Shown here piece after piece: positions 1 through 10,098 of a DNA stretch of 64,000 nt. The notes beneath the pieces were generated by a model. That model was not told where the DNA came from, did not search any database, and worked only from the letters and a program-made list of their open reading frames with translations. Positions within the stretch are counted from its first letter, which is position 1. Each line of letters begins with the position of its first letter. This DNA is from Rhynchopus sp. YZ270_cl-10 (Eukaryota; Euglenozoa; Diplonemea; Diplonemida; Diplonemidae). A program made the position numbers and the translations under genes. The stretch covers positions 186,001 through 250,000 of the forward strand of contig OZ037834.1 of the NCBI GenBank assembly GCA_964035575.1. Reading direction: 5' to 3'.

Positions 1-118
1 CCGCTCTGATAGAGCGAGGCTCTTTTCCCCCCTTCTAAACCTTGCTCCCTTTTTTTCTCTGCAAAAGCACCCCCAGCAACGCGTCAATTCCCGATCTCTC
101 TTTTCTCTCTCTCCTTTG

Positions 119-171
119 TTTGATAAATTGATAAATTGATAAATTGATAAATTGATAAATTGATAAATTGA
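119..171. repeat. Short tandem repeat, unit TGATAAAT
   Basis: Six adjacent, essentially perfect copies of an 8-bp AT-rich unit. Simple microsatellite with no coding potential. Confidence 0.9.
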
Positions 172-710
172 CAACGTGGGGTCACCTCGATTTTTTTTCT
201 CTTCTTCGTGTGATCTCCACGCAGCCCGTCACCTTCCTATATCGCGTTTCGTGGATACTGCTGCCTTTTATATATTTTTTTTAAATATACCTACAAAAGC
301 GTAGCTTAAAGGAGAAAATAGTTCCCTCAGATACGGTCGCCAATCACCCCCCCTCCAACAGGGTAATTGTGCAATCAACGGAAACATCTTTTTTTTTCCC
401 CTTTTACTTACCCTATCAGAGTTACTATTTTTGTGGGAGGTGCCCTGCGTCCGCCGGTGTACGGTGAGGCGTTTGCACTTTCAACTTCTCCTTTTTTTTT
501 GTGTGTCGATTACCCCCCCCTACTGCAAAGCGGGCCTCCTCTCCTATTTTGCTCTCTTTTAAGGATTCGTGTGAACAAAAAAAGCGTGGTCACTGCTATC
601 ACAGTGAGAGTAGTGTCTACAACCCTGTTTTTTATATAAATCTTCTTGATGACGTCGTGAAGCAAGGCCTTTCGACTCCTGTCTTAATAAACACTAGTGG
701 TGGGCTGTTT

Positions 711-800
711 TGATGATAGTTACCTCTATCGCAATACATAATACACAATACAGCTGTACTGTGAATGTGTGTTATATTATGATAGAGCAATTATCATCAA
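711..800. repeat. Imperfect palindrome element, copy 1
   Basis: The ends TGATGATAGTTACC and AATTATCATCA are complementary in inverted orientation, and the middle contains TACAGCTGTA, so the whole about 90-bp unit can fold back. A second copy with the same arms lies at 3368-3455, which makes it a dispersed MITE-like repeat rather than a chance hairpin. Mechanism and family unknown. Confidence 0.6.
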
Positions 801-1042
801 TACAGCACAAAACCACTACCAAAAAAACCCCTCCCTTCTTTTTTGCTTTCTCAAAAAAAAAAAAAAATTAGTAGGGGGGCGTTAATGTGGTAAAAAAGTG
901 AGTGGCATGTAAAAATAACTATTTATTACTTGGTGCTTCCCGGGGGGTATGCATTTCACAAATTTTCAATTCAATTCACAACTTTTCACAACTATTCACA
1001 ACTTTTCACTACCCTTTTTTCTCTCGTTGGTGAAGCTCTTAA

Positions 1043-1125
1043 ACGCCGGCATTTGCATTTCCGGAATCCGTACGGCCAGTGGTGGGGTCAATTTGCCGAA
1101 ATGGACAAGTTCTCGTCATTTCCGC
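1043..1125. repeat. Dispersed about 80-bp repeat, copy 1
   Basis: Contains GCATTTCCGGAAT followed by GTGGGGTCAATTTGCCGAA and ATGGACAAGTTCT. Related copies lie at 6876-6963 and 7047-7135, and a short inverted relative near 5660-5695. Not coding in a consistent frame. Probably a fragment of an unidentified transposable element. Confidence 0.5.
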
Positions 1126-1422
1126 ACATCACACAGTACACAGGTACACAGGTACACCACATCACGTTCTATCTTGTGAATCCCAGCGTACCCCTCAATG
1201 GGTGGGTCACCACCCCGCCCAAAAAAAAAGCACACAAAAAAAAAAAATCAATTCACAACTTTTCACAACTATTCACAACTTTTCACATTTTTTCACAATT
1301 TTTCACCACTTTTCACCAGCCTTCACAATTTTGTAGCGGTTTTCGTGTTGTGAAAATTTGTGAAAACTTGTCACATTTTGTGAAAATTTGTGAAATGCAC
1401 ACCCCCCGGGAAGCACCATTAC

Positions 1423-1566
1423 TGTAAAATAAAGTAGACTTTATTTTACGCGATATTTCCAGGTGCACGAGTGTGTATTTTTTTCCCGAGCGAAGCGAGG
1501 GAAAAAAAAATACACGAGTGCACCTGGAAATATCGAGTAAAATAGTGAAGTCTACTTTATTTTGCA
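1423..1566. repeat. Long hairpin with GAGCGAAGCGAG centre
   Basis: An imperfect 144-bp inverted repeat. The arms start TGTAAAATAAAG and end in its complement, share CGATATTTCCAGGTGCAC, and meet at a GC-rich self-complementary centre (about 1488-1499). Hairpins of similar design lie at 17374-17542 and 54167-54312. Likely a foldback or MITE-class element. Confidence 0.65.
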
Positions 1567-1567
1567 G

Positions 1568-2797
1568 TGATAAGTTGTTTTATTTGTCTAGTAAAAACAC
1601 GATATACGCAATCCCTCTATAAAACGAATAAAATGATGTTGACCAAAGAGTGGAGGGGGTGTGGGTGGACTACTACAAAAAACAGGGGCGACATAAGGGC
1701 ACTGTTTCTCATGCAGAACAATGAACAATAAAGTGGGGAGTACCCATTTTCCCAGGTACACAGGTACACAGGTACACAGGTACACAGGTACACAGGTACA
1801 CAGGTACACAGGTACACAGGTACACAGGTACACAGGTACACAGGTACACAGGTACACAGGTACACAGGTACACAGGTACACAGGTACACAGGTACACAGG
1901 TACACAGGTACACAGGTACACAGGTACACAGGTACACAGGTACACAGGTACACAGGTACACAGGTACACAGGTACACAGGTACACAGGTACACAGGTACA
2001 CAGGTACACAGGTACACAGGTACACAGGTACACAGGTACACAGGTACACAGGTACACAGGTACACAGGTACACAGGTACACAGGTACACAGGTACACAGG
2101 TACACAGGTACACAGGTACACAGGTACACAGGTACACAGGTACACAGGTACACAGGTACACAGGTACACAGGTACACAGGTACACAGGTACACAGGTACA
2201 CAGGTACACAGGTACACAGGTACACAGGTACACAGGTACACAGGTACACAGGTACACAGGTACACAGGTACACAGGTACACAGGTACACAGGTACACAGG
2301 TACACAGGTACACAGGTACACAGGTACACAGGTACACAGGTACACAGGTACACAGGTACACAGGTACACAGGTACACAGGTACACAGGTACACAGGTACA
2401 CAGGTACACAGGTACACAGGTACACAGGTACACAGGTACACAGGTACACAGGTACACAGGTACACAGGTACACAGGTACACAGGTACACAGGTACACAGG
2501 TACACAGGTACACAGGTACACAGGTACACAGGTACACAGGTCCCATCTTCGTACAGCTCGTCCATTTTCCAGCATACTTTTTTTTTACCTGTTTTTTCGT
2601 GGTCCCTGGTGAAAAAAGTAGGGGAAACCCTCTTCTCCAGTGTGTAAAACTTTATTTTACGGAGTAAAACTTTATTTTACAGCTCCATAGAAAACCCTCG
2701 TGTGAGCTGTAAAATAAAGTCCACTTTATTTTATTCGTTTTATAGAGGGATTGCACGTATAAAGTGTTTTTACTAGACATATAAAACTTTTTAACAA
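1568..2797. mobile_element. TIR element enclosing an 8-bp satellite
   Basis: Inverted repeats of about 65-70 bp at 1568-1634 and 2728-2797 share CTAGTAAAAACAC and AATCCCTCTATAAAACGAA. They bracket about 1.1 kb that contains the 789-bp satellite at 1753-2541 and no transposase, so it looks like a non-autonomous TIR element. A short palindrome (2643-2722) with ends like those of the 1423-1566 hairpin lies beside the right TIR. No target-site duplication could be fixed by eye. Confidence 0.55.
1753..2541. repeat. Perfect satellite, about 98.6 x CAGGTACA
   Basis: 789 bp of an 8-bp unit with no visible variant copy. Because 8 is not a multiple of 3 and no frame contains a stop, open frames of about 300 codons arise on both strands; these are artefacts, not genes. 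The perfect homogeneity implies recent expansion or strong homogenisation. Confidence 0.95.
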
Positions 2798-3147
2798 AAA
2801 AAAAACCCCCCTTACAGTTCTACTAAATCATGTGGTCAGGACGTTACGTTTCCTGACCATATCTCAACCCCCCCAAAAAAAATGCTATTTTTTTTTGTCC
2901 TTTCCCTGCAAAATAAAAACTGGCGATTGTACATGCCTATAACCAAACAAAAATTGTATTACCGCGATGCTCTCACGTGTGTGTGTTTTTATGGGTCAAC
3001 CGCCAATCCCATCGTTGGCTCTGTAATTAAGGGGTCATAACTCCTTTATATTCGGAGGATTCATTCATGCAACACCGGTGGGAATACCATTGGTCTAAGA
3101 TAGAGTGTTTTTACACCGATGTTGCATGACTGTAACTAGAAAAAAAC

Positions 3148-3283
3148 ACCAGGTGGTGTGATTCAGGGGGGTACGGACAACCCACGGAAGAACCACGGAG
3201 AACTGTTTCGGGCTCTATTAAGATTTGCGGAGCACCTTCGGGGGAACCACGGAGAATCCGTTTGGGTGATCACACCACCAGGG
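3148..3283. mobile_element. Small inverted-repeat (MITE-like) element
   Basis: Ends ACCAGGTGGTGTGAT and ATCACACCACCAGGGT are inverted complements. The interior carries several ACGGA-rich words. A partial relative containing GTGATTCAGGGGGGTACGG lies at about 13181-13230. No coding capacity. Confidence 0.5.
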
Positions 3284-3367
3284 TCTAAAAGATGATTTTT
3301 TTTTTTTTTTGGCTTCATTTTTCCTTCCTTTTCTAAGGTCCCCCTACTGTTTGTGATTTGGCTGTTT

Positions 3368-3455
3368 TTGATGATAATTACCTCAATCATAATACACAGT
3401 ACAGCTGTATTGTGAATGTGTATGTTAGGTATTATGATAGAGCAATTATCATCAA
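3368..3455. repeat. Imperfect palindrome element, copy 2
   Basis: Second copy of the 711-800 element: TGATGATAATTACC at the left, AATTATCATCAA at the right and TACAGCTGTA near the centre. Confidence 0.6.
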
Positions 3456-4033
3456 TACAGCACAAAACCACTACCTACCTGTGATAATCAAATGGCAATG
3501 AGAGATGCCATTCTTCAAAAAAAAAAAAAAAAAATATTATAACCAGGGAAGTTCCTAAGTGAGACCGAGAACATGAAATTCTGGATTTTAGTTTTTTTTT
3601 CCTTTTTTTTTTTCCTTTTTTCCTTGGGGGGCTTTCTTGTGGTTTCTGGTGGGTGTCACTGTAGGTGACACACCACCAGTGTGGTGAAATGGTCGAAACT
3701 CTCAAAAGCAAGAGTTTTCAGGGGGCAAGAAAAAAAAATTGACACCAAAATCCTGCACCATCCAGGGCTGTATCCCCAATTTTTTTTGCCTGCGGCGCCA
3801 TTTTTCATTTTTTGCTCTGCAAAAAAGGGTTCGTTGGAAGCTAGATTTTTACACCGTACCCAAAATTTTTTGCCTGCGGCGCCATTTATATTATTTTTTT
3901 GCTCCGCAAAAAGAGAAGTGCAAACGCCTCACCGTTCATCGGCGGAAGCACTGGTTCCACGGGTTATCGAACCCCAGAGAGCTACCACGAGGGAGCGTAT
4001 ATGCAGGCACAAAATCACTGCCCCATCCAAATA

Positions 4034-5438
4034 CAGTGTGACACAGAATTAATGGCCGATGACGACATTTTGTAAAAATTGTTATATTATTCTAAAAAAT
4101 AGGCAAAATTTGACTCATTTCATTGCATTTTCAACTGGCCGTGTATGAAAAGTGTGTGTGTGGGGAAAATATTAACATGGAAATATCCCTTTTTGGTAAA
4201 AAAGGGTGTATGTGTAAAAAAAAAAAAATACAGTGTAGCAGTACAAACGAGTGGGTGCACAAAAATAAATAGAGCATGCATTAGTATTTTGTGTGCATTC
4301 CGTTGGAATTGCGAACTGCGTCTAGGCGTCGTGGCATTGACATGATGTAACGTGCAACGAAGCTATTGTCCATCTTGGACCATTCCTTGTTGATGGCACG
4401 TTTAAGTGCTGACACGTCTTTGGGCTCCCGTTCGTTGACTGCAGTCTGCAGCTTGGCCCACAGGTTCTCAATAGGATTGAGATCAGGGGAGTTGCCTGGC
4501 CAGTCAGCTTTAGGGAGGAACGAGAAAGGTTGGGAGGAGAGGAATGCTTGAGTAACGTTCGCAGTGTGGCAGGGTGCCCCATCCTGCTGAAACGTGTAGC
4601 TACTGTCAGGCAGGAGTTCTTTTATTTCTTTGAGCGCTTTCTGTAAGACGAGCGTACGGTACTTCTCTGCATTGAGAGCACCGTCATAGAAATAGAGCTT
4701 CGTCTTACCTCTGGTGGTGATTCCTCCCCAGACGTGAACCTTCTGCGTAGCCCTGACCTTATCAACGGTTGGGGGCGGCTCATCACCATCTGCAACCCAG
4801 ACAACATCGTTCTTCTTGCTCACCCGAGAAAAAAGCCAAAAGTCTTTTTCATCGGTGAACATCACCTTTGACCAGTCGGTGTTTCGATGCGTTTCAGCAA
4901 ACTCTATCCGGGCAGTGATGTTCTTTTCCGAGAGCTTTGGTTTGCTCTTCGTTTGAACGGGCTTCAGCCCCTTCTCCTTCAGGCACCTGCGGACACTCTC
5001 CCTCGAAATCTGTAGTCGCGACGCTACTTTCCTGCAAGACTGAAACCGCTTGCCCCGCATGTGTCTAACCACCCTATTCTTAACGGTGTCGGTGGTGGCC
5101 GATCTCTTGCGTCCCCTCCCTGGCTTGTCCGAAAAATTCCGCTCTCCAGCGCGGTACTCCTTCACCCACCTACCCAAACTCCTCTTCGCAACGTTCAGCA
5201 ACTCCGCCACCTCATCATGGCTCTTACCGCCAACAACGACTAGCGACGCTGCCTGTAGGCGCAACCCTTCCCTCGTGGCCTCAGTGTTCACTTTACCCTT
5301 AACCATTATATTTTTGCTTTTATTGTGTTCCTGGGCGTAAATATTTTATGTTTTGGGGGTGTTTTGAATATGTCCTTGTCAAAATTTGCCGTTTTTTTAT
5401 AAAATGTCTTCATCGGCCATTAATTCTGTGTCACACTG
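4034..5438 (-). mobile_element. Complete Tc1/mariner-superfamily transposon
   Basis: A 1405-bp element flanked on both sides by TA (4032-4033 and 5439-5440), the classic Tc1/mariner target duplication. Inverted ends both begin CAGTGTGACACAGAATTAAT, and the outer about 43 bp match with very few differences, with weaker similarity further in. It carries one transposase gene on the - strand with no visible break, so it looks autonomous or very recently so. It sits in otherwise non-coding DNA. Confidence 0.93.
4281..5306 (-). CDS. Tc1/mariner-like transposase (DD37E)
   Basis: A 341-residue cut-and-paste transposase, the usual length for the superfamily. Two helix-turn-helix units fill the N-terminal third (about residues 28-52, around SHDEVAELL, and 90-113, around SCRKVASRLQ), joined by a GRKR-type basic linker; together they should bind the TIRs. 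The RNase-H-fold catalytic triad is visible: D152 in MFTDEKDF, D242 in QQDGAPCHT and E280 in SPDLNPIENLW. There are 37 residues between the last two, a DD37E spacing rather than the DD34E typical of Tc1. The start is the first ATG of the frame, just inside the TIR. Function in the nucleus is known for the family; activity here is inferred from the intact frame and well-matched TIRs. Confidence 0.93.
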   Translation of the reverse strand: MVKGKVNTEATREGLRLQAASLVVVGGKSHDEVAELLNVAKRSLGRWVKEYRAGERNFSDKPGRGRKRSATTDTVKNRVVRHMRGKRFQSCRKVASRLQISRESVRRCLKEKGLKPVQTKSKPKLSEKNITARIEFAETHRNTDWSKVMFTDEKDFWLFSRVSKKNDVVWVADGDEPPPTVDKVRATQKVHVWGGITTRGKTKLYFYDGALNAEKYRTLVLQKALKEIKELLPDSSYTFQQDGAPCHTANVTQAFLSSQPFSFLPKADWPGNSPDLNPIENLWAKLQTAVNEREPKDVSALKRAINKEWSKMDNSFVARYIMSMPRRLDAVRNSNGMHTKY

Positions 5439-6875
5439 TAATATTCCCAACGTCTTTGGGGATCCCCTTGCATTTTGCAGCCAAAATGCAACTAGACCAA
5501 AGCTGCAAAAAGTTCCGCGCGCGTGTAGCGCGCCCGGATTTGGGACCCCTTTTTGAATTTCGAGGGGCGGTTAAAGTGGGCCCAGAATCACAGTTCTGAC
5601 ACTCATTTAGCATTGTGAGCAACGTACTAGTTGTCGTAACCAAAATTTGTATCAATCAAGAACTTGTCCATTTTCTCGAAATGACCCCACTACAGTGAGG
5701 GTAGAGCTCGGAAAGCCCGAAAAAGGGCAAAAAACCCCACCCAAAAAAAGGAAAAAAACGGGAACATAAATCCAGAATTTTGCTGTTTTTTCCGAGAACA
5801 AGGGGCAACCCTGATTATAACCCCCTTTGTTGTCTTTCCCCCCCCTTTTTGATCAATTTGTAAAAGCTCACAAAAAGGCATAGTTTCTGTTCCGTTCATG
5901 TTCGTTTTTTTTTTCCATTTTTTATTATATTTTTTTTTGGGTTCCTTTTAAAAAGGAACAGAGTGCTATGATACGAAAGTAATTCCTACATAAAAAAAAA
6001 GTCTTCCCCCATTGGTGCTTTCGGAAGTCGGTCAGCGATCTGTCGATATCAGGGGGGGTGTCTATAAAGTCCTTGTGTCAGTGACCTGTCAGCGACCTGT
6101 CGATGTCGACCCCTCCCGGAGCACCCATTTTGTTTGTGTTCGAAGAAGTAAGAAGGGTCACCGTTGTAAGCTCCATCCTGTCGTTCAACTGTTAATCCTA
6201 AACATTTGTCCATCCCAGAAAGCGTTGCTACTCTCAACAATGTTCGAGACGTAAACCACGAAAAAAAATGGATGCAGGGCAGCATGGGTTGGGTGTCCAC
6301 CTCCCCCCGGTACATCCGGTCATTTATACCAAATACATACTCTGTCACGAACGGGCTGTTGTATTTTCAACTCAACTTTTTTTTCGTTGACTGTGTGGGG
6401 CTGGGAGGTGGAGGGGGAGTGCAGGATACACCTACACAACACGAAGAGGGAGTCTGAGGTCTGTGGCATCTTGTGTGGAGTGTGCTGTCGATGAGTGCTG
6501 CGTGCTTCCTACCTAATAATGTGCACCCATTTTTGAGGGGTCGGAAGGTGTAGGTCATCCACAGAAGGGCGATGCCAGTGGTCGCGCTAATTATGGGAAA
6601 AAATGGGGAAAAAATGGATTTCGGGTACGGAAAAACGTTCCTTGAAAAGGTTAGCTGGGGAGGCCCGGAAACCCCGTTTTGTGGCATTTCCGGGCCAATC
6701 CCGGCTTGTGGTGGGGTATATACGGAAAAATGGACAAAATTTTAGTGACTTAAATTTCGCAAAATATGAACCCGTACTCGTAAACAAGGGTCATTTTCAG
6801 GAAAATTCGGAAAATTCCGAGATTTGGAAGCAATTTTTCTCCTGAAAATCAGTGGGTTTTCAGCCCCAAAACATA

Positions 6876-7135
6876 CCGCGATTGGAATTTCCGGAATCCG
6901 TCCGCGCTGTGGTGGGGTCACTTTGCCGAAATGGCCAATTTTTTGGTTTTGGTCAAAATCCATGTAGGGTAAAGAGGGCCAATGTAAATCCCACAACCAG
7001 ATTTTCTCTCCCTGATCCTGACGTCTTGCAACATGAAAATGCGCGAAAACACCGGCATTTGCATTTCCGGAATTCGTCCGTTCTGTGGTGGGGTCAATTT
7101 GCCGAAATGGACAAGTTCTTGGTTTTGGTCAAAAC
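6876..7135. repeat. Dispersed about 80-bp repeat, copies 2 and 3
   Basis: Two further copies (6876-6963 and 7047-7135) of the repeat at 1043-1125, both containing CCGGAAT, GTGGGGTCA and TTGCCGAAATGG and continuing into TTGGTTTTGGTCAAAA, which copy 1 lacks. Confidence 0.55.
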
Positions 7136-7489
7136 CCGTCAGTGTAAGGTAAAGGGGGCAAGTGTTTGCCTGTAGAAACTGGAAGGGAACAGGCAGCGCC
7201 GCAGGCGCACGGTAACCAACTTTTTTTTTTTTCCTTTTCTTTTTTCTCCTCTTTCTTTTGACTTTCCGAGCCAATTGCGTTCCACGGCGGGGTCACATGT
7301 ATATGCAAGTCCACTATGTGGTGGTCTTACTCAACAATATTAGAACTTCTGGTTTCTTAATGAAATCCCCGTACTGCAAAAAAAAAAACGTTCCTACCAA
7401 AGCCCCCAAAAATCCCGGGATGAGGGATGGACTTTAGCGCGAGCTCTGGGCGATGCGGGGGGGGTTTTTTTTTTTTTTTGGTTGAGTGG

Positions 7490-7865
7490 AACATCTCGTA
7501 TCTGCTGCTTGTAGCACTACTTGGTAAAAAACAGCTGTTAGGAGGGGAGCTGGGTGTTTACGGGATTGCGGAGTTGTCGGGCTCTAGTGTTGGTACGGGT
7601 TGGGCGAATTGAGATATCGGGGCCTATCATGCTGTGGGTGGGGGTGGGGAATATCTGCCCTTCAACAGGAGTACAACCAGCTTGATGGTGGCTTTTGTGT
7701 GCTAAACTACTCAGGGGTGGAGGGGTTCTTCTCGAGGTGGGGAGAGAAGTGGTGCAAAGGTTTGGTGGCGAGTCTCATATCTGCTGCTTCCAGCACTACT
7801 TGGCAAAACAGCTGTAGAGGGGAGCGGAGTTATCCGAGTTGTGAGAGTTGTGCGAAGGGATTCTC
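7490..7865. repeat. Local direct duplication
   Basis: A block with TCGTATCTGCTGCTTGTAGCA and CAGCTGTTAGGAGGGGAG (about 7495-7620) recurs in diverged form as TCATATCTGCTGCTTCCAGCA and CAGCTGTAGAGGGGAG (about 7775-7865). No protein-coding signal accompanies it. Confidence 0.5.
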
Positions 7866-8257
7866 GAGTGGGCGGAGGTGGTGTAAAGAAAAAAGGGGGG
7901 GTCACCAGCAAAACACACACGACTCTGTTGCTAAAGGGGGTTTGGTTGATTGATTGGCTCTCCTTTTTTTTTAAAAAGGATGGATGCATTCTCTCTTTCT
8001 CCATACCCTAGGGCTCCTCTGCAAGCATGACGTGAGAAGGAAGGGATCATGGCACGACGTCTGCTTGGATGCCAAATGAAGGGGGGGATTTTATTGTCAG
8101 GGCTGGGGGGAAGCACTCTTTTGACGGAGGAGGTGGTTAGTGGGATCGAGAGACACATCAACAGAATCCAGGTTGTTTGGGTGTACTTAGTTATTAACCT
8201 GCACCTTCAGCACTTTTATCTTATTCAGTAAAGTGGGTCTGTATAGATCATAGAAGG

Positions 8258-8325
8258 TTCTGTCCTCTTGCCGGCATGTGCCCCATGTGTGTTGATGGAC
8301 ACCCATTCTCCGTTGGTGCTGAGGT
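8258..8325 (+). repeat. Partial copy of the surface-gene leader
   Basis: About 68 bp (TTCTGTCCTCTTGCC to TTGGTGCTGAGG) nearly identical to part of the leader preceding the three LamG-type genes (22731-23038, 27469-27775, 32779-33086). Here it precedes the METTL fragment and, further on, the gene at 8959. Confidence 0.7.
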
Positions 8326-8423
8326 GAGGACACCCAGCCGGCTTGTGGTTCACCTTCCGCACCCGCTCCTCACGATTTTGTGCATCAGAGGGGAGAAAGC
8401 GCCTCACCTCCTTGCACTGGCAG

Positions 8424-8708
8424 CGATATGACCATGCGCATTTACGGTTTGTGTCAGGGAAGGACGGGCAAGGAGGTGTTGTGCTACCAGACGTCACTGT
8501 GACCGCTCCGCTTGCAGAGGAGCGGTCCTGTGTGCGTGGTGACGCGACGCTGTCGTACTTCTTCTGCACAGCGGACATCGCATTTCTTGCTAAGACGCTT
8601 GGCCTGGAGGTCCTCAGCTTAGACTACCACTGTGCGGAGACTACAAACCGCAAGACCAAAGTGACCATCAGAAAGGTCTTTGTCAACGCCGTTCTGCAAA
8701 AGCCGTGA
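8424..8708 (+). pseudogene. C-terminal fragment of a METTL2/6/8-type tRNA m3C methyltransferase
   Basis: The 94 residues from RYDHAHLRF to VFVNAVLQKP and a stop resemble the last third of METTL2/METTL6/METTL8 (yeast Trm140) enzymes, which make 3-methylcytidine in tRNA anticodon loops. Landmarks are YDHAxLRF, VRGDxTxSYFF (here VRGDATLSYFF), a helix ending in GLEVLSLDY, an ETTNRK segment and a closing VF(V/L)-LQKP. The S-adenosylmethionine-binding half is not found upstream. The match begins directly after an acceptor-like TGGCAG at 8418-8423, so this is either the last exon of a gene whose other exons are unrecognised or, more likely, a displaced gene end. A leader fragment of the surface-protein family lies just upstream. 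About 20 extra residues separate LRF from the VRGD motif. Confidence 0.6.
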
Positions 8709-8958
8709 GAAGAGGGTGCCCGCGGGCCCCAAAAAGCGACTTCATTAGTACGCGACGTAATATGTCCGCAGCCGGTAGTACATTCTTAAAGACCACCAAA
8801 ACAAAAAGAGCACAAAGCAAACACAACAACTTTCATTCAAACCCCCCAGTAACATCATACTTGTTCAAATTTAAACGACGTTTCATTTTTCACTTCAGAA
8901 CATAACCACCCTCTCCACAACCTGTACCCATCACAGATTCAGCGCGCAAACCACAACA

Positions 8959-10098
8959 ATGCGTGCCTTCCTTTTCACTCTTGCATTTGCCGCTGTGCGC
9001 GGTGCAACGCATGACTGCAGTGCGTTCACTCATCACACGTCCGGTACCGTATGCCCAAGCGGATACGAACTTGCGAGTCGCGACTACGTGGATCAGTGCA
9101 TTCTTGACATTTGCAACACAGTTGATGCGTTTTATATGTTTTCCATTGTCAAGTTCGCAGATCTGGAGCAAGCAATTTATGGCAGAGGATACGATCCAAC
9201 TTGTGGACCTCAGAAACGATACAAGGCTGTTTTTGGGGCTGCACTGTGCACACCCTTGTCCACACCTTCTCTACCTAGGCCAGCACCACCGACTCCTGTG
9301 CCCCCAACACCGTCACCACCGACACCAACGCCTGTAACTCCTTCACCACCCACTCCATCGCCACCCACACCTTCTCCACCTACGCCAGCACCACCGACTC
9401 CTGTGCCCCCAACACCGTCACCACCGACACCAGCGCCTGTAACTCCTTCACCACCCACTCCGTCGCCACCCAAACCTTCTCCACCTACGCCAGCGCCACC
9501 GACTCCTGTGCTCCCAACACCGTCATCACCTAATTGCAGTGCGTTCACTTACCACACATCCGGTTCCGAATGCCCAAGCGGATACGAACTTGCAAGTCGC
9601 GACTACGTGGATCAGTGCATTCTTGACATTTGCAACGCAGTTGATGAGTATAGTACGTGGTCCATTGTCAAGTTCGCAGAACTGGAGCAAGCAATTCTGG
9701 GCAGAGGATACAATCCAACTTGTGGACCTCAGCAACGACTTGATCCTGATTTTGGGGCTGCACTGTGCACACCCTTGCCACCACCGACTCCTGTGCCCCC
9801 AACACCGTCACCACCGACAGTCGTGCCCACAGCACTGAACAACGAAACTGACTTTGATGAAACAGATGCCCCAACGACTGCCGCACCAGAGAAGGACGAC
9901 AGCGGGACACCGGGGTGGGTGTGGGTGATGGTTGGCCTGGGCGCCGTGGTTGTGCTGGTGGTGGGCGGTGTGCTGGTGTGGTTCTTCCGTCATGGGAACG
10001 CCATGTCTCGGTGCACGTTCGACGAAATCATGCAGGCGGAAGAGGATCTCGGAGCTTCGGAGCTGCTGAACTCTGGTGTGGAAGATGCCTGCCTGTAA
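8959..10098 (+). CDS. Type I membrane protein with two Cys-rich domains and Pro-rich linker
   Basis: 379 residues. A signal peptide (about 1-17) is followed by two copies of an about 79-residue domain (about 20-98 and 193-270) sharing [30 protein letters not shown] and PTCGPQ. Each has about six cysteines, suggesting a disulphide-stabilised extracellular fold I cannot name. Between them is a linker of [14 protein letters not shown] repeats (about 105-190), probably extended. A short Thr/Pro stalk, one TM helix (about 319-343) and a 36-residue tail ending near [10 protein letters not shown] close the protein. Stalk, TM and tail are almost identical to those of the three LamG-type proteins, although the ectodomain is unrelated. 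The start is the ATG that opens the signal peptide, 23 nt after an acceptor-like CACAG. Likely a surface protein; ligand unknown. Confidence 0.88.
   Translation: MRAFLFTLAFAAVRGATHDCSAFTHHTSGTVCPSGYELASRDYVDQCILDICNTVDAFYMFSIVKFADLEQAIYGRGYDPTCGPQKRYKAVFGAALCTPLSTPSLPRPAPPTPVPPTPSPPTPTPVTPSPPTPSPPTPSPPTPAPPTPVPPTPSPPTPAPVTPSPPTPSPPKPSPPTPAPPTPVLPTPSSPNCSAFTYHTSGSECPSGYELASRDYVDQCILDICNAVDEYSTWSIVKFAELEQAILGRGYNPTCGPQQRLDPDFGAALCTPLPPPTPVPPTPSPPTVVPTALNNETDFDETDAPTTAAPEKDDSGTPGWVWVMVGLGAVVVLVVGGVLVWFFRHGNAMSRCTFDEIMQAEEDLGASELLNSGVEDACL

Larger units (their letters stand above)
1..1422. other. Non-coding, repeat-rich stretch
   Basis: No convincing gene is visible; open frames here are short, low-complexity and interrupted by T-runs. 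It holds an 8-bp tandem repeat (119-171), a region related to 36960-37140 (about 294-400), a palindromic element (711-800), a copy of a dispersed 80-bp repeat (1043-1125), three stray copies of the 8-bp satellite unit (about 1137-1156) and runs of TTCACAACT-like words (about 960-1010 and 1250-1400). Confidence 0.6.
2798..4033. other. Non-coding spacer with small inverted-repeat elements
   Basis: No supportable gene. It contains a 136-bp inverted-repeat element (3148-3283), the second copy of the palindromic element (3368-3455), and T- or A-runs. The sequence TTGCCTGCGGCGCCATTT occurs twice, near 3786 and 3872. Confidence 0.5.
5441..8257. other. Non-coding region with dispersed repeats
   Basis: About 2.8 kb without a supportable gene. 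It holds two copies of the about 80-bp dispersed repeat (6876-7135) and a local duplication (about 7490-7865). A stretch around 6230-6345, containing GTAAACCACGAA and TCCGGTCATTTATACC, is related to DNA near 53115-53200 and may be a decayed element. The rest is homopolymer-rich. Confidence 0.5.

Noticed and set aside
1753-2541. CRISPR array
   Set aside because: The repeat unit is 8 bp with no spacers; none of the tandem arrays has the repeat-spacer pattern, and the genome is eukaryotic.
1588-2647. Open frames of about 300 codons on both strands reading CVPVYLCT or GTQVHRYT repeats
   Set aside because: They are translations of the (CAGGTACA)n satellite, which contains no stop in any frame. 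No start context, no non-repeat domain.
9210-9548. Minus-strand Gly-rich frame (GVGGDGVGG type)
   Set aside because: Shadow of the Pro-rich PTPSPPTP linker on the opposite strand.
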